Positions 1 through 7,683 of a DNA stretch of 26,948 nt are shown piece after piece; the stretch's first letter is position 1, and each line of letters opens with the position of its first letter. Below the pieces are notes generated by a model. The model searched no databases. It was given only the letters and a program-made list of their open reading frames with translations, and was not told the origin of the DNA. The position numbers and the translations under genes were made by a program. This DNA is from CAYSYY01 sp964576115 [NCBI: uncultured Gemmatimonadota bacterium] (lineage in GTDB: Bacteria > Blakebacterota > Blakebacteria > Blakebacterales): the NCBI GenBank assembly GCA_964576115.1, contig CAZNUA010000047.1:1-26948 (forward strand). Reading direction: 5' to 3'.

Positions 1-886
1 CGGTGAGTTTGGCGCACGAACCGAGACTGCGGGCCCGCTCGATCAGGCGCAGGTCCCCCTCGTCGACCGGCATGATCCGGCGGCGCAGATCGACATTGCG
101 GTCCATCAGTTCACCGAAATGTCCGTGATCTCCGGCCAGCAGGGCTTCCCGGCCCTCCCGGGCCAGTCCGGCGATCGCCTCCAGGGTCTCGACGACGACC
201 CGGTCGCCGGCCTCGAAACGGGTGCGCACCCCGTCGAGCAGACGGCCCGAGATTTTGCGGTAATCGGTCCGCCAGGCCAGCCACAGGGGGGGGAGCAGGG
301 CGGGATCGAGGCTCTCGTAGCGGCCGTAGCCGTGCCGTTCGAGATGGTCGCGTTCGAAGTCCATGTACACACAGCCCTCCAGCACCTGGATGACCCGGTC
401 CTGCAGACCGGCGCTGATCCCCAGCTCGACGGTTTCGGCTTCGAGCACGAGCGTGGGCAGGATCTCGAGCGGTATCTCGACCTCGTAGAACCGCGTCAGG
501 GCCCGCATGGCGGCGGTGATGATGGCGCTCGAACCGCCCAGACCGACCTGCCGCGGGATGGTGGTGTCATAACTGATGGTAAAGGTGCGTTCGGGCAGGA
601 TTATCCCTTCGACCTCGCACCAGTCCGCAAAGCGCTTGGTGGCCGCCGCTATCAGGCGGACTCCGCCGTAGTACCCCTCGCTGGCGACCATGGTGCGCAG
701 ATGTTCGAGGCTGGCGAAAACATGCCGGTCGACCGGCTGGGGTTCGATCACGAGTTCATCGGAAGGGGTGAGGGTGACCCGGGCCTCGAAATCGCGCAGG
801 GTGACCGAGATCGTCCGGCCCCAGTACCCGTCCGACGGGTTCCCGAGCAGTCCCGCCCGGGCGTACGCCCGCGTTTCAATGGTCAT
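1..886 (-). CDS. Glucuronokinase-like GHMP kinase (partial, C-terminus beyond window)
   Basis: The 295 visible residues read as a GHMP-superfamily sugar kinase. The N-terminal RAYARAGLLGNPSDGYWGRT stretch (residues 6-25), the GYYGGVRL segment (71-78), the glycine-rich ATP loop PRQVGLGGSSAIITAA (111-126) and a later GLQDRVIQ segment follow plant glucuronokinase (GlcA + ATP to GlcA-1-phosphate) almost block for block, as recalled from the Arabidopsis enzyme. The visible end (SCAKLT) falls just before the family's C-terminal glycine-rich loop, so only the last part is missing. The ATG at 886 has a GGGGA ribosome binding site about 6 nt upstream. The gene is divergent from the DUF3332 lipoprotein. 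A GHMP kinase is certain; the exact sugar (glucuronate, or another sugar or sugar acid) is inferred from the resemblance, and no UDP-sugar pyrophosphorylase is in view to support it. Confidence 0.8.
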   Translation of the reverse strand, partial: MTIETRAYARAGLLGNPSDGYWGRTISVTLRDFEARVTLTPSDELVIEPQPVDRHVFASLEHLRTMVASEGYYGGVRLIAAATKRFADWCEVEGIILPERTFTISYDTTIPRQVGLGGSSAIITAAMRALTRFYEVEIPLEILPTLVLEAETVELGISAGLQDRVIQVLEGCVYMDFERDHLERHGYGRYESLDPALLPPLWLAWRTDYRKISGRLLDGVRTRFEAGDRVVVETLEAIAGLAREGREALLAGDHGHFGELMDRNVDLRRRIMPVDEGDLRLIERARSLGSCAKLT

Positions 887-921
887 CGCTTCCCCGATTC
901 CGTGCCGGTTTGGAGTCGAGA

Positions 922-950
922 TTCAGATGCGGTCTGTGTTCGGATATGAT
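922..950 (+). promoter_or_regulatory. Putative sigma-70 promoter of the DUF3332 lipoprotein gene
   Basis: TTCAGA (922-927) and TATGAT (945-950) are separated by exactly 17 bp, with 4/6 and 5/6 matches to the -35 and -10 consensus. The predicted start near 957 gives a leader of about 30 nt before the AGGAG ribosome binding site and the ATG at 987. The box stands out as AT-rich in otherwise GC-rich DNA. Confidence 0.5.
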
Positions 951-986
951 ACTAAACACAAGTGGGTACTCTGAAAGGAGATCCTC

Positions 987-1493
987 ATGAGGAAGAAGAT
1001 CGCATTCGTCGCGGCTCTGGCAGTTCTTCTGTCGGCCTGTACCGGATCCTTCACGCTCACGGGGAAGGTCTATCAGTTCAACCGTGATATAGATGATCAG
1101 TGGATGGAGGAAGTCGTCTTTCTCGGTCTCTGTATCATCCCGGTCTATGAAATCGCACTCATCGCCGATGCCGTCATCTTCAACAGCGTGGAATTCTGGA
1201 CCGGGGAGAACCTGATCGCCGATGCCGGCCAGGCCGCTCAATCGGTGTGGGTGAAGGTCGAGGATCAGGAGGCGACTATTATTCATCTCGAAGACGGTCG
1301 GGTTCGGGTCGAGACTCCGACCGGCGGTTTCATCCTCGCCCGTTCGGATGAAGGGGTGACCGCGGTCAGTCTCGATGGCACGGTCCGGCACCGGACGGTC
1401 AGGAACGCTGACGGTACGGTTTCGATCTATGATCAGGCGGGGACGCTGATCCGGACCTTCAGGCCGGGAGAGATCGTCCTGCCGCTCCGGTAA
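987..1493 (+). CDS. DUF3332 family lipoprotein
   Basis: This 168-residue protein starts with a lipoprotein signal peptide (MRKKIAFVAALAVLLSAC, lipobox LSAC with Cys18), so it should be exported and lipid-anchored. The following segment GSFTLTGKVYQFNRDIDDQW and the hydrophobic IIPVYEIALIADAVIFNSVEFWTG (about residues 51-74) are the hallmark of the DUF3332 family, which has a short hydrophobic helix after the lipobox and no known biochemical role. The C-terminal half (about 88-165) is predicted beta-rich, with alternating short strands such as ATIIHLEDGRVRVETPTGGF. The start is well supported by AAAGGAG 8 nt upstream of the ATG. It stands alone, divergent from the GHMP kinase and convergent with the lipoate ligase gene. 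Function is unknown; the envelope location is inferred from the lipobox. Confidence 0.85.
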   Translation: MRKKIAFVAALAVLLSACTGSFTLTGKVYQFNRDIDDQWMEEVVFLGLCIIPVYEIALIADAVIFNSVEFWTGENLIADAGQAAQSVWVKVEDQEATIIHLEDGRVRVETPTGGFILARSDEGVTAVSLDGTVRHRTVRNADGTVSIYDQAGTLIRTFRPGEIVLPLR

Positions 1494-1536
1494 CCGGCCC
1501 TTCCGGCTTCCGGACGGTCCAAGTCGTGAGTCTCAT

Positions 1537-1556
1537 CGGTCGCATCATCGCGACCG
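1537..1556. terminator. Hairpin between convergent genes, possible bidirectional terminator
   Basis: CGGTCGC (1537-1543) and GCGACCG (1550-1556) form a perfect 7-bp stem with a 6-nt ATCATC loop. It lies between the lipoprotein stop (1493) and the ligase stop (1581). Neither strand has a U-tract after it, so its role as a terminator is inferred from position and stem strength only. Confidence 0.35.
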
Positions 1557-1580
1557 GGATGGCGTTCCTGCCGGGCATCC

Positions 1581-2234
1581 TCAGAAACGGGGGAGGGGAT
1601 CGAGGGCAGCGGTGAGACGGGCCGGGAAAGTGTCTGCCTGATCCCGGCCGAACATCTCCGTCAGGGAGGTCATGAAAGCGGTGTGGGAGCGTCCGCGGCG
1701 GTATTCGGGTTCACGCGGCGGATGCTTGAGCCAGCGTTCGACCTTTCCGAGGTCGGGATCGACCAGAAGAGTGGTGGTGTAATAGAGCAGGCCCGGGGCA
1801 CGCCAGATGCACGATCCGCCCAGTTTGCGACCCTCCAGGGCCAGATCGCTCGAACCGGCGCGCTCGACGCCCGGTACCTCGATCCGTTCCAACCCCTCGA
1901 TCAACCAGTCGGTGAGCCGGTCGTAGGCTTCCCGGATGCGGGTCAGACCGGGCAGGGGCAGGACGACCGAGATGATGAGGTTGCCGGGATCGAGTATGAC
2001 CGCGCAGCCGCCCCCCCGCCGGCGCTCGATCCGCACACCGTCGGCAGCCACGGCCTCGAGGTGCAGCTCTTCGGCGGGCCGGCTGCCGCGGCCGAGCACG
2101 ACCGCGGTGTCGGAGTGTTCGATCAGACGTACCCGGGGACCTGAGTCGGCGCGTACCGCCGCGATCAGGTCCTCGTCGAGATCCCAGGCGCCGATATGCA
2201 ATTCGTCCGGGTCCAGAGTCGAGTCCCTCTCCAT
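1581..2234 (-). CDS. Lipoate-protein ligase A family protein
   Basis: A 217-residue member of the BPL/LplA/LipB fold that attaches or transfers lipoyl (or octanoyl) groups to lipoyl-domain lysines. Seen here are the ligand-loop motif RRRGGGCAVILDPGNLIIS (71-89), the catalytic-lysine motif LEGRKLGGS (133-141, Lys137) and the family C-terminal signature HPPREPEYRRGRSHTAFMTS (171-190). It lacks the extra C-terminal domain of E. coli LplA, so it may work as a single-domain ligase or as a LipM/LipL-like octanoyl/lipoyl transferase. It is the last gene of the pyruvate dehydrogenase operon, 31 bp after lpdA, which fits lipoylation of the E2 encoded two genes upstream. No strong ribosome binding site is visible before the ATG at 2234, so the start is less certain than the identity. 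Confidence 0.85.
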   Translation of the reverse strand: MERDSTLDPDELHIGAWDLDEDLIAAVRADSGPRVRLIEHSDTAVVLGRGSRPAEELHLEAVAADGVRIERRRGGGCAVILDPGNLIISVVLPLPGLTRIREAYDRLTDWLIEGLERIEVPGVERAGSSDLALEGRKLGGSCIWRAPGLLYYTTTLLVDPDLGKVERWLKHPPREPEYRRGRSHTAFMTSLTEMFGRDQADTFPARLTAALDPLPRF

Positions 2235-2265
2235 CGGTTCAGCGGGAGCGGAAAGGGGTCGCCGA

Positions 2266-3678
2266 TCAGGTCTTTGTCGCCGGCGGGATGTGGATCGGCT
2301 GACCGGCCGTGACCTCGGCGGCCTCCATGACCGCTTCAGACAGGGTCGGGTGGGGGTGGATGGTGACCATCAGATCCTCCAGGGTGGCTCCCATCTCGAT
2401 CGCCAGGGTGCCCTCGGCGATCAGTTCCGAGGCGTGCGGTCCCACCATGCCGACCCCCAGCACGAGCCCGCTCCCCGGCTCGGCCACGATCTTCACCAGT
2501 CCCTCGGTCCGGCCCATGGTCCGGGCCCGGCCCAGGGCGCGCAGGGGGAAGCGGCCGATCGCGACCTCGATCCCCCGCTCTTCGGCTTCCCGTTCGGTCA
2601 GGCCGCTCCAGGCGATCTCGGGATCGGTGAAGACCACCGCCGGGATGGCCCGGTTGTCGAAGGCCGAGGCATGACCGGCGATCACTTCGGCGGCCACTTT
2701 GCCCTCCCGGCTGGCCTTGTGGGCCAGCATTGGACCGGGAGCCACATCGCCGATGGCCCAGATGTTCTCTTCGGCCGTCCGCAGTTCTTCTGAAACCGGG
2801 ATCCGCCCTCCGGCATCGACCTCGATGGCGGTGTTTTCCAGCCCCAGGTCGTCGGTGTTGGGCCGGCGGCCGATGGCGACCAGAACCCGGTCGAAGGTCT
2901 GCGTGCGGGTCTCGCCCTCCCGTTCGATCTCGACTCTGAACTCGCCGTCGCCGTACTCCACCCCGGTCACCTTCGAGTCGGTCAGGATGGCCTCGAAGCG
3001 GTCGGTGACCCGCTTGACCATGACCTCGACCAGATCGAAATCGGCCCCGGAGAGCAGGCGGGGGTTGAAATCCACCATCGTCACCGCCGAGCCGAGACCG
3101 GCGTACACGAGCCCCATCTCCAGCCCGATGTAGCCCCCGCCGACCACGAGCAGCGAGCCGGGGATCTCGGGCAGCAGCAGGGCCTCGGCCGAACTCCAGA
3201 CCGGCTTCTCATACGCCGGGGGCAGTTCGTTGATGCGCGACCCCGTGGCGATGATGGCCCGTGAGAACTCCACCGTGCCCGCCCCCTCGATCGCCAGGGT
3301 GCGGTTGTCGGCGAACCGGGCCCGGCCGTGGATGACCTCGATGCCGCGCTTCTTGACGAGCGAGTTGACCCCGCCGGTCAGCGTTGTGACCACCTTTTGC
3401 GACCAGGCCAACAGTTTCTCCCGGTCCACCTCGATCGAACCGAAGGACAGGCCCATGGCGCCGGCCTCTCGGGCCGAGGTGATCAGCTCCACGGCGTTGA
3501 TGAGGGTTTTCGACGGAATGCACCCTTCGGTCAGGCAGACCCCGCCCAGTTCCTCCCGCTCCTCGATGAGGGTGACTTCCAGGCCCAGGTCGGCGGCGCG
3601 CAGGGCGGCCACATAGCCGCCGGGACCGCCGCCGATGATGGCCAGTTCGGTTTCCTGGTTCAGCTGTCCCATGACCAT
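2266..3678 (-). CDS. lpdA: Dihydrolipoyl dehydrogenase (E3)
   Basis: A 470-residue FAD/NAD(P)-disulfide oxidoreductase that reoxidises dihydrolipoamide on E2 with NAD+. The FAD-binding GGGPGG is at residues 16-21, the redox-active disulfide is Cys48/Cys53 in GGVCLTEGCIPSKT, the NAD-binding GGGYIGLEMG lies mid-protein, and the catalytic base motif HPHPTLSE supplies His443 and Glu448. Length and all catalytic residues are normal for the family. The ATG at 3678 was chosen because GGAGG lies 8 nt upstream; a second ATG two codons in (3672) would be spaced too far. The start is 3 bp from the E2 stop, so the two are translated from one message. It probably serves the pyruvate dehydrogenase complex, though E3 can be shared with other 2-oxoacid dehydrogenases or glycine cleavage. 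Confidence 0.96.
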   Translation of the reverse strand: MVMGQLNQETELAIIGGGPGGYVAALRAADLGLEVTLIEEREELGGVCLTEGCIPSKTLINAVELITSAREAGAMGLSFGSIEVDREKLLAWSQKVVTTLTGGVNSLVKKRGIEVIHGRARFADNRTLAIEGAGTVEFSRAIIATGSRINELPPAYEKPVWSSAEALLLPEIPGSLLVVGGGYIGLEMGLVYAGLGSAVTMVDFNPRLLSGADFDLVEVMVKRVTDRFEAILTDSKVTGVEYGDGEFRVEIEREGETRTQTFDRVLVAIGRRPNTDDLGLENTAIEVDAGGRIPVSEELRTAEENIWAIGDVAPGPMLAHKASREGKVAAEVIAGHASAFDNRAIPAVVFTDPEIAWSGLTEREAEERGIEVAIGRFPLRALGRARTMGRTEGLVKIVAEPGSGLVLGVGMVGPHASELIAEGTLAIEMGATLEDLMVTIHPHPTLSEAVMEAAEVTAGQPIHIPPATKT

Positions 3679-3681
3679 GGT

Positions 3682-5037
3682 TCAGGCCTCCAGAAGGAGC
3701 AGGCTCGGATCGGAGAGATGACGGATCATCTCGGTCACGAAGCGGGCCGCATCGGCGCCGTCGGCCACGCGGTGATCGAAAGCCAGGGTGAGGGGCAGGA
3801 TTGTGCGGATCACGATCTCGCCGTCGCGTACAACCGGTTTCTCCTGTGCCCGGCCCATGCCCAGGATCGCCACCTCGGGGTAGTTGATGGTGGGGATCAA
3901 GGCCGTGCCCCCCAGCGGCCCGACGTTGGTGATGGTGAACGTGCCGCCGCGCAGATCCTCGATGGTCAGTTCGTTGGCCCGGGCCCGGTCGGCGACGTCG
4001 TTCAGGTCGGCGGTGATCTGCGAGATGCTCTTGCAGTCCACCTTGCGGACCACCGGCACGATCAGGCCGCGCCCGGTGTCCACGGCGATGCCGATGTTGT
4101 AGTACTTCTTGTAGACGATTTTCTCCCGGAAGGGATCGAGACTGGCATTGAAAGAGGGGGTCGCCTTCAAGCCCGCCGCCACGGCCTTCATGACAAAAGG
4201 GAGCAGGGTCAGTTTGGGCTCGTCGGGGCCGCGGCGGGCCTTTTCGCGCGCGCGGAATTCCTCGAGCAGGGTCACGTCGGCCTCGTCCATGTGGGCCACG
4301 TGCGGCACCAGGATCATCGAGGTGACCATCTTGTGGGCCACCTTGCGGCGGATCGAGCGCAGATCCTCTTCCTCGATCTCGCCCCACTGACCGAAGTCGG
4401 GCAGGGGTTCGATGTCGAGGAAGGGGATGGCGCTGGCGGCCGTGGCCGCCATTTCGATCTCGGCCCGCTGCTCGCCCGATTCGGGGATCTCGAAGGCTCC
4501 CGCCGCCGGCACCAGGCCCTCGGCGAAAGCGCGCACATCCTCCGGGGTGACCCGGCCCCCCGGGCCGGTCCCCTGCACGGCGTTGATGTCCACCTCCAGC
4601 TCCCGGGCCAGTCGGCGGGTGGCCGGGGCGGCGGGCACCGGACCGGCAACGGGGACGACGGCGGGGGTATCTACCGCCGGTTCGGGTACGGGCGTTTCCT
4701 TTTCGGGGACCGGTGCGGCGGCTTCGGCTATTTCTGCTTCGACCTCCGGTCCGGCTTCGGCTGCGGCTTCGGGCTCGGCCGCAGCGGCGGGGGCCCCGGC
4801 TCCGTCGCCGATCACCGCCACCACGTCGCCCACATTGATGATGTCCCCTACCGCCCCGGCCAGACGCACGACCGTGCCGGCGGCGGGCGACGGGATCGTC
4901 ACCGCCGCCTTGTCGGTCTCGACCTCGACCAGGGGGGCATCCTCGGCGATCGCCTCACCTTCGGTGACATGCCATTTCAGGATCTCCCCCTCGCGGATCC
5001 CTTCGCCGAGATCGGGCAGTTTGAACTCGTACACCAT
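3682..5037 (-). CDS. pdhC: Dihydrolipoamide acetyltransferase, E2 of the pyruvate dehydrogenase complex
   Basis: A 451-residue 2-oxoacid dehydrogenase E2. One N-terminal lipoyl domain (about 1-78) carries the lipoylation site ETDKA at Lys43. An Ala/Glu/Pro-rich flexible linker (about 80-138) leads to a peripheral subunit-binding domain (about 140-173, TRRLARELEVDI...GRVTPEDV), then a catalytic acyltransferase domain (about 222-451) ending in the active-site motif DHRVADG (421-427, His422). All key residues are present. It forms the core of the complex, taking acetyl groups from E1 and passing them to CoA. It lies 45 bp after the E1 beta stop, with AGGAGG just ahead of the ATG. An acetoin or branched-chain specificity cannot be excluded from E2 alone, but the E1 subunits favour pyruvate. 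Confidence 0.93.
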   Translation of the reverse strand: MVYEFKLPDLGEGIREGEILKWHVTEGEAIAEDAPLVEVETDKAAVTIPSPAAGTVVRLAGAVGDIINVGDVVAVIGDGAGAPAAAAEPEAAAEAGPEVEAEIAEAAAPVPEKETPVPEPAVDTPAVVPVAGPVPAAPATRRLARELEVDINAVQGTGPGGRVTPEDVRAFAEGLVPAAGAFEIPESGEQRAEIEMAATAASAIPFLDIEPLPDFGQWGEIEEEDLRSIRRKVAHKMVTSMILVPHVAHMDEADVTLLEEFRAREKARRGPDEPKLTLLPFVMKAVAAGLKATPSFNASLDPFREKIVYKKYYNIGIAVDTGRGLIVPVVRKVDCKSISQITADLNDVADRARANELTIEDLRGGTFTITNVGPLGGTALIPTINYPEVAILGMGRAQEKPVVRDGEIVIRTILPLTLAFDHRVADGADAARFVTEMIRHLSDPSLLLLEA

Positions 5038-5082
5038 GGCCTCCTGCTCGTTCGGGCGGTCCGGAGCCGGGCTCCGAGCGCC

Positions 5083-6063
5083 TCAGAAATCGAGGGTTGT
5101 CTCCAGCCCGCGCCGGATGCGGCCGGTCTCGGGCAGGTAGGAGAGTTCTCGTCCGAAGTACGGGGTCACGACATCGTATCCGGTGATACGCTCGACCGGC
5201 GCTTCGAGCCAGAGCAGAGCGTGATCGTTGACCCGGGCGGTGATCTCCGAGGAAATCCCGAGGGTGCGCGGGGCTTCCTGAACCACCACCAGCCGGCCGG
5301 TCTTCTTCACGCTCTCGAGGATCGCATCGCTGTCCATCGGGGCGATGGTGAGCAGGTCGATGACCTCTATCGATACCCCCCGCTCGGCGGCCACCGCTTC
5401 GGCCGCATCGAGGGTCGGTTTGCGCATCGCGCCCCATGTTACCACACTCAGGTCGTTTCCTGCCTGCACGATCTCGGCCCGGCCGATGTCGGCTGCCTCT
5501 TCGGCTTCGGGGACCTCTTCCTTCCAGGCCCGGTAGGAGTGTTTGGGTTCCATGAAGACGACCGGATCGGGATCGCGGATGGCCGCGACGATCAGGGCCC
5601 GGGCGTTGCGTGGGGTCGAAGGGATCAGGACCTTGACCCCGGGCAGGTGGGCCCAGGTTGCCTCGCGGCTTTCGGAGTGGTGCTCCAGCGCCCGCACCCC
5701 GCCCCCGTAGGGCATCCGGACCACCAGTGGCACCTCGACCTGGCCGAGGGTGCGCTGGCGCAGCCGGCTGGCGTGACCTTCAAGCTGGGCGAACATGAGG
5801 TAGCTGAAGCCCGAAAACTGCATCTCGGCTACCGGGCGCAGGCCAGCCATGGCCATGCCGATGGCGGTGCCCAGGATCCCCGACTCGGCCAGCGGTGTGT
5901 CGAGCACCCTCTCGGCGTCGAAGCGGTCATAGAGGCCGTCGGTGACCCGGAAGACCCCCCCGTCCACGCCGACGTCCTCCCCCAGGATGACGACGCTGTC
6001 GTCCCGGGCCATTTCCTGCTCCAGCCCCAGATTGATTGCCTGGACCATGTTCAGCTTAGGCAT
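5083..6063 (-). CDS. pdhB: Pyruvate dehydrogenase E1 component, beta subunit
   Basis: A 326-residue transketolase-like beta subunit that completes the thiamine diphosphate site of the alpha2beta2 E1. MVQAINLGLEQEM and VVILGEDVGVDGGVFRVTDG (residues 24-43) open the pyrimidine-binding domain. DTPLAESGI contains the conserved catalytic glutamate (Glu60), and GGGVRALEHHSES is the expected potassium-site/active-site loop. The C-terminal transketolase domain ends in GYDVVTPY. The ATG at 6063 overlaps the end of the alpha gene by 8 bp and uses a GAGGAG site inside it, so the two subunits are translationally coupled in equal amounts. Confidence 0.94.
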   Translation of the reverse strand: MPKLNMVQAINLGLEQEMARDDSVVILGEDVGVDGGVFRVTDGLYDRFDAERVLDTPLAESGILGTAIGMAMAGLRPVAEMQFSGFSYLMFAQLEGHASRLRQRTLGQVEVPLVVRMPYGGGVRALEHHSESREATWAHLPGVKVLIPSTPRNARALIVAAIRDPDPVVFMEPKHSYRAWKEEVPEAEEAADIGRAEIVQAGNDLSVVTWGAMRKPTLDAAEAVAAERGVSIEVIDLLTIAPMDSDAILESVKKTGRLVVVQEAPRTLGISSEITARVNDHALLWLEAPVERITGYDVVTPYFGRELSYLPETGRIRRGLETTLDF

Positions 6064-7150
6064 CGTCGGTCTCCTCGCTCAGGTGGGCCGCAAACTCCCG
6101 GCGCTGGCGCTCGATCTCGGGGTGAGAGGTGCCGTAGACATGGTCGAAAAGGCGCTTGGGGTCGAAATCGGTCCGGGCTTCGAACTCGGTCACCACGGCG
6201 TCGATCTCGGCCTTGAGCTCGGCCTCGAGGGCGGTCTGCTTCTCCTCATTCCACAATCCCTTGCCCTCCAGGTAGCGGCGGAAGCGGGGCAGGGGTTCGT
6301 TGGCCCAGGCGGCCTCTTCCTCCGCCTCGGAGCGGTACTTCTTCGGATCGTCGGCCGTGGTGTGCATCAGCAGGCGGTAGGTGACGGCTTCTATCAGGGT
6401 CGGGCCCTCGCCCGCTTTGGCGCGCTCCAGGGCCTGGCGGGCGGCCACGTAGGTGGCCAGCACGTCGTTGCCGTCGACCTGGATGCCGTGGATGCCGGCC
6501 GCGATCGCCTTCTGGGCGATGGTGGCCGCCGCAGTCTGCTTCGAGCGGGGAACCGATATGGCCCACTGGTTGTTCTGGGCCACGAAGACGACCGGGGCCT
6601 GCCACACCCCGGCGAAATTCATGGCTTCGTAGACATCGCCCTGCGAGGAACCGCCGTCCCCGAAGAAGGTCACGACGGCCGTGTCCTTCTCGCCCCGGTA
6701 CTTCATGGCCCAGGCGATCCCGGCTGCGTGCAGGGCCTGCGAGCCCACGATGATCGAGATCGGGGTGATCCTGTCCACCCCCTCGGGCAGGACATTGCCC
6801 TCCTCGTAGCCGTTGTGGAAGAGCAGGGCGTTCACCGCCGGTTCGCCCCGTACCAGACGCGCTCCCAGTTCGCGGAAGGCCGTGACCAGCCAGTCACTCT
6901 CGCCCATGGCGAAAGCCGGGCCCACGACCGCGGCCTCCTGCCCCGTACAGGGACCGAAGGTCCCGATCCGGCCCTGGCGCTGCAGGTTCAGCATGCGGGC
7001 GTCGAGCTGGCGGGCCCGCATCATGGCCCGGTACATCTCGATCAGGGTCTCGTCATCCAGATCGGGTTCCAGGTCGGGATCGGCCCGGCCCTCGGCATCC
7101 AGAATCTGCAGGTGTTGGACCGTGAAGCTCTCGAGTTCGGTCAGTGGCAT
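6056..7150 (-). CDS. pdhA: Pyruvate dehydrogenase E1 component, alpha subunit
   Basis: A 364-residue thiamine diphosphate-binding E1 alpha subunit. The ThDP/Mg motif runs from GDGGSSQGD (164-172) to NNQ (193-195). The GEGPTLIEAVTYR segment and the MHTTADDPKKYRS loop match the Gram-positive/mitochondrial style of heterotetrameric E1 and resemble Bacillus PdhA more than branched-chain E1 alpha. It decarboxylates pyruvate and reductively acetylates E2. The ATG at 7150 has GAGGAGAG 4-5 nt upstream. It sits 45 bp after the Rrf2 gene and overlaps pdhB, placing it second in the operon. A branched-chain or acetoin E1 is the main alternative; with lpdA, E2 and a lipoate ligase in the same operon, PDH is the best call. 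Confidence 0.9.
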   Translation of the reverse strand: MPLTELESFTVQHLQILDAEGRADPDLEPDLDDETLIEMYRAMMRARQLDARMLNLQRQGRIGTFGPCTGQEAAVVGPAFAMGESDWLVTAFRELGARLVRGEPAVNALLFHNGYEEGNVLPEGVDRITPISIIVGSQALHAAGIAWAMKYRGEKDTAVVTFFGDGGSSQGDVYEAMNFAGVWQAPVVFVAQNNQWAISVPRSKQTAAATIAQKAIAAGIHGIQVDGNDVLATYVAARQALERAKAGEGPTLIEAVTYRLLMHTTADDPKKYRSEAEEEAAWANEPLPRFRRYLEGKGLWNEEKQTALEAELKAEIDAVVTEFEARTDFDPKRLFDHVYGTSHPEIERQRREFAAHLSEETDDA

Positions 7151-7195
7151 TGTTCTCTCCTCGTCGGCGCGGTAGGCGTCGGCGTTTCAACAGGG

Positions 7196-7630
7196 CTAAC
7201 AGGCACCCTCTTCGAGTTCCTCGATCTGATGAGCGACGTCGGCGATCGTCGTCCCGGCCAGAACCTCTTCCATGGCCTGCCGGGCCCGCCCGAAGACATC
7301 GAGCAGAACGTCCTGAATGTGCCGGCCGCACATGCACTCGTCGCTGGGCGGCTGGTTGTGCAGGGGAAACAAACCCCCGTTCTCCATCAGGTGGTAGACC
7401 TCGAGCAGGGAGATCTCCCGCGCTGGCCGGGCCAGGATCGAACCGCCTCCGGCGCCGGGGTGGGTCTCCACCAGCCCCGCCTTGCCCAGTATGCCCAGGA
7501 TCCGGCGAATCACGACTGGGTTGGTGTTCACGCTCCGGGCGATCGTCTCCGACGTTTTCGGCACGCTGTCCCCCAAAGCGAGCATGCCCAGGACATGGAC
7601 CGCGACGGTGAATCGGCTTGAATGACTCAT
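7196..7630 (-). CDS. Rrf2 family transcriptional regulator, first gene of the PDH operon
   Basis: A 144-residue Rrf2-type winged-helix regulator. The N-terminal HTH (about 10-60; SRFTVAVHVLGMLAL, then TNPVVIRRILGILGKAGLV) is followed by the family GAGGGSILAR wing (59-68) and a dimerisation helix (about 103-140). Unlike IscR, it lacks the three-cysteine iron-sulfur signature; the only cysteines are Cys99 and Cys101 in ECMCGRHI and the last residue, Cys144. A thiol switch or a degenerate cluster site is possible but unproven. The ATG at 7630 is preceded by AGGAGG lying inside a palindrome (7632-7648), so autoregulation is likely. As first gene ahead of pdhA with no terminator between, it probably controls pyruvate dehydrogenase and E2 lipoylation. 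Confidence 0.9.
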   Translation of the reverse strand: MSHSSRFTVAVHVLGMLALGDSVPKTSETIARSVNTNPVVIRRILGILGKAGLVETHPGAGGGSILARPAREISLLEVYHLMENGGLFPLHNQPPSDECMCGRHIQDVLLDVFGRARQAMEEVLAGTTIADVAHQIEELEEGAC

Positions 7631-7631
7631 T

Positions 7632-7648
7632 AATTAGCCCTCCTAATT
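7632..7648. promoter_or_regulatory. Palindromic operator enclosing the rrf2 ribosome binding site
   Basis: AATTAG (7632-7637) and CTAATT (7643-7648) are perfect 6-bp inverted arms around a 5-bp spacer. Read on the minus strand, the AGGAGG ribosome binding site (7639-7644) lies in its centre, and the palindrome begins at about the predicted transcription start. AT-rich dyads of this kind are typical Rrf2-family targets, so autoregulation is the simplest reading (inference). Confidence 0.55.
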
Positions 7649-7654
7649 GTCACT

Positions 7655-7683
7655 AATATAGTTACAGTTGCGGTCGTTGTCCA
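7655..7683 (-). promoter_or_regulatory. Strong sigma-70-like promoter of the rrf2-pdh operon
   Basis: On the minus strand TGGACA (7678-7683) and TATATT (7655-7660) are spaced by 17 bp, each matching 5/6 of consensus. The predicted start lies near 7648, so the palindrome at 7632-7648 would occupy the first transcribed bases, where a bound protein would block initiation or clearance. Confidence 0.65.

Noticed and set aside
119-949. 276-codon plus-strand open frame at the left edge
   Set aside because: It lies opposite the GHMP kinase, whose ATP loop and N-terminus are well formed on the minus strand. No supporting ribosome binding site or domain was seen.
3328-6216. Very long open frame (962 codons) on the plus strand opposite the PDH operon
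   Set aside because: It is antisense to four complete, motif-bearing PDH genes. Its translation is rich in His, Gly, Arg and Asp with no recognisable domain, as expected from mirror frames in GC-rich DNA.
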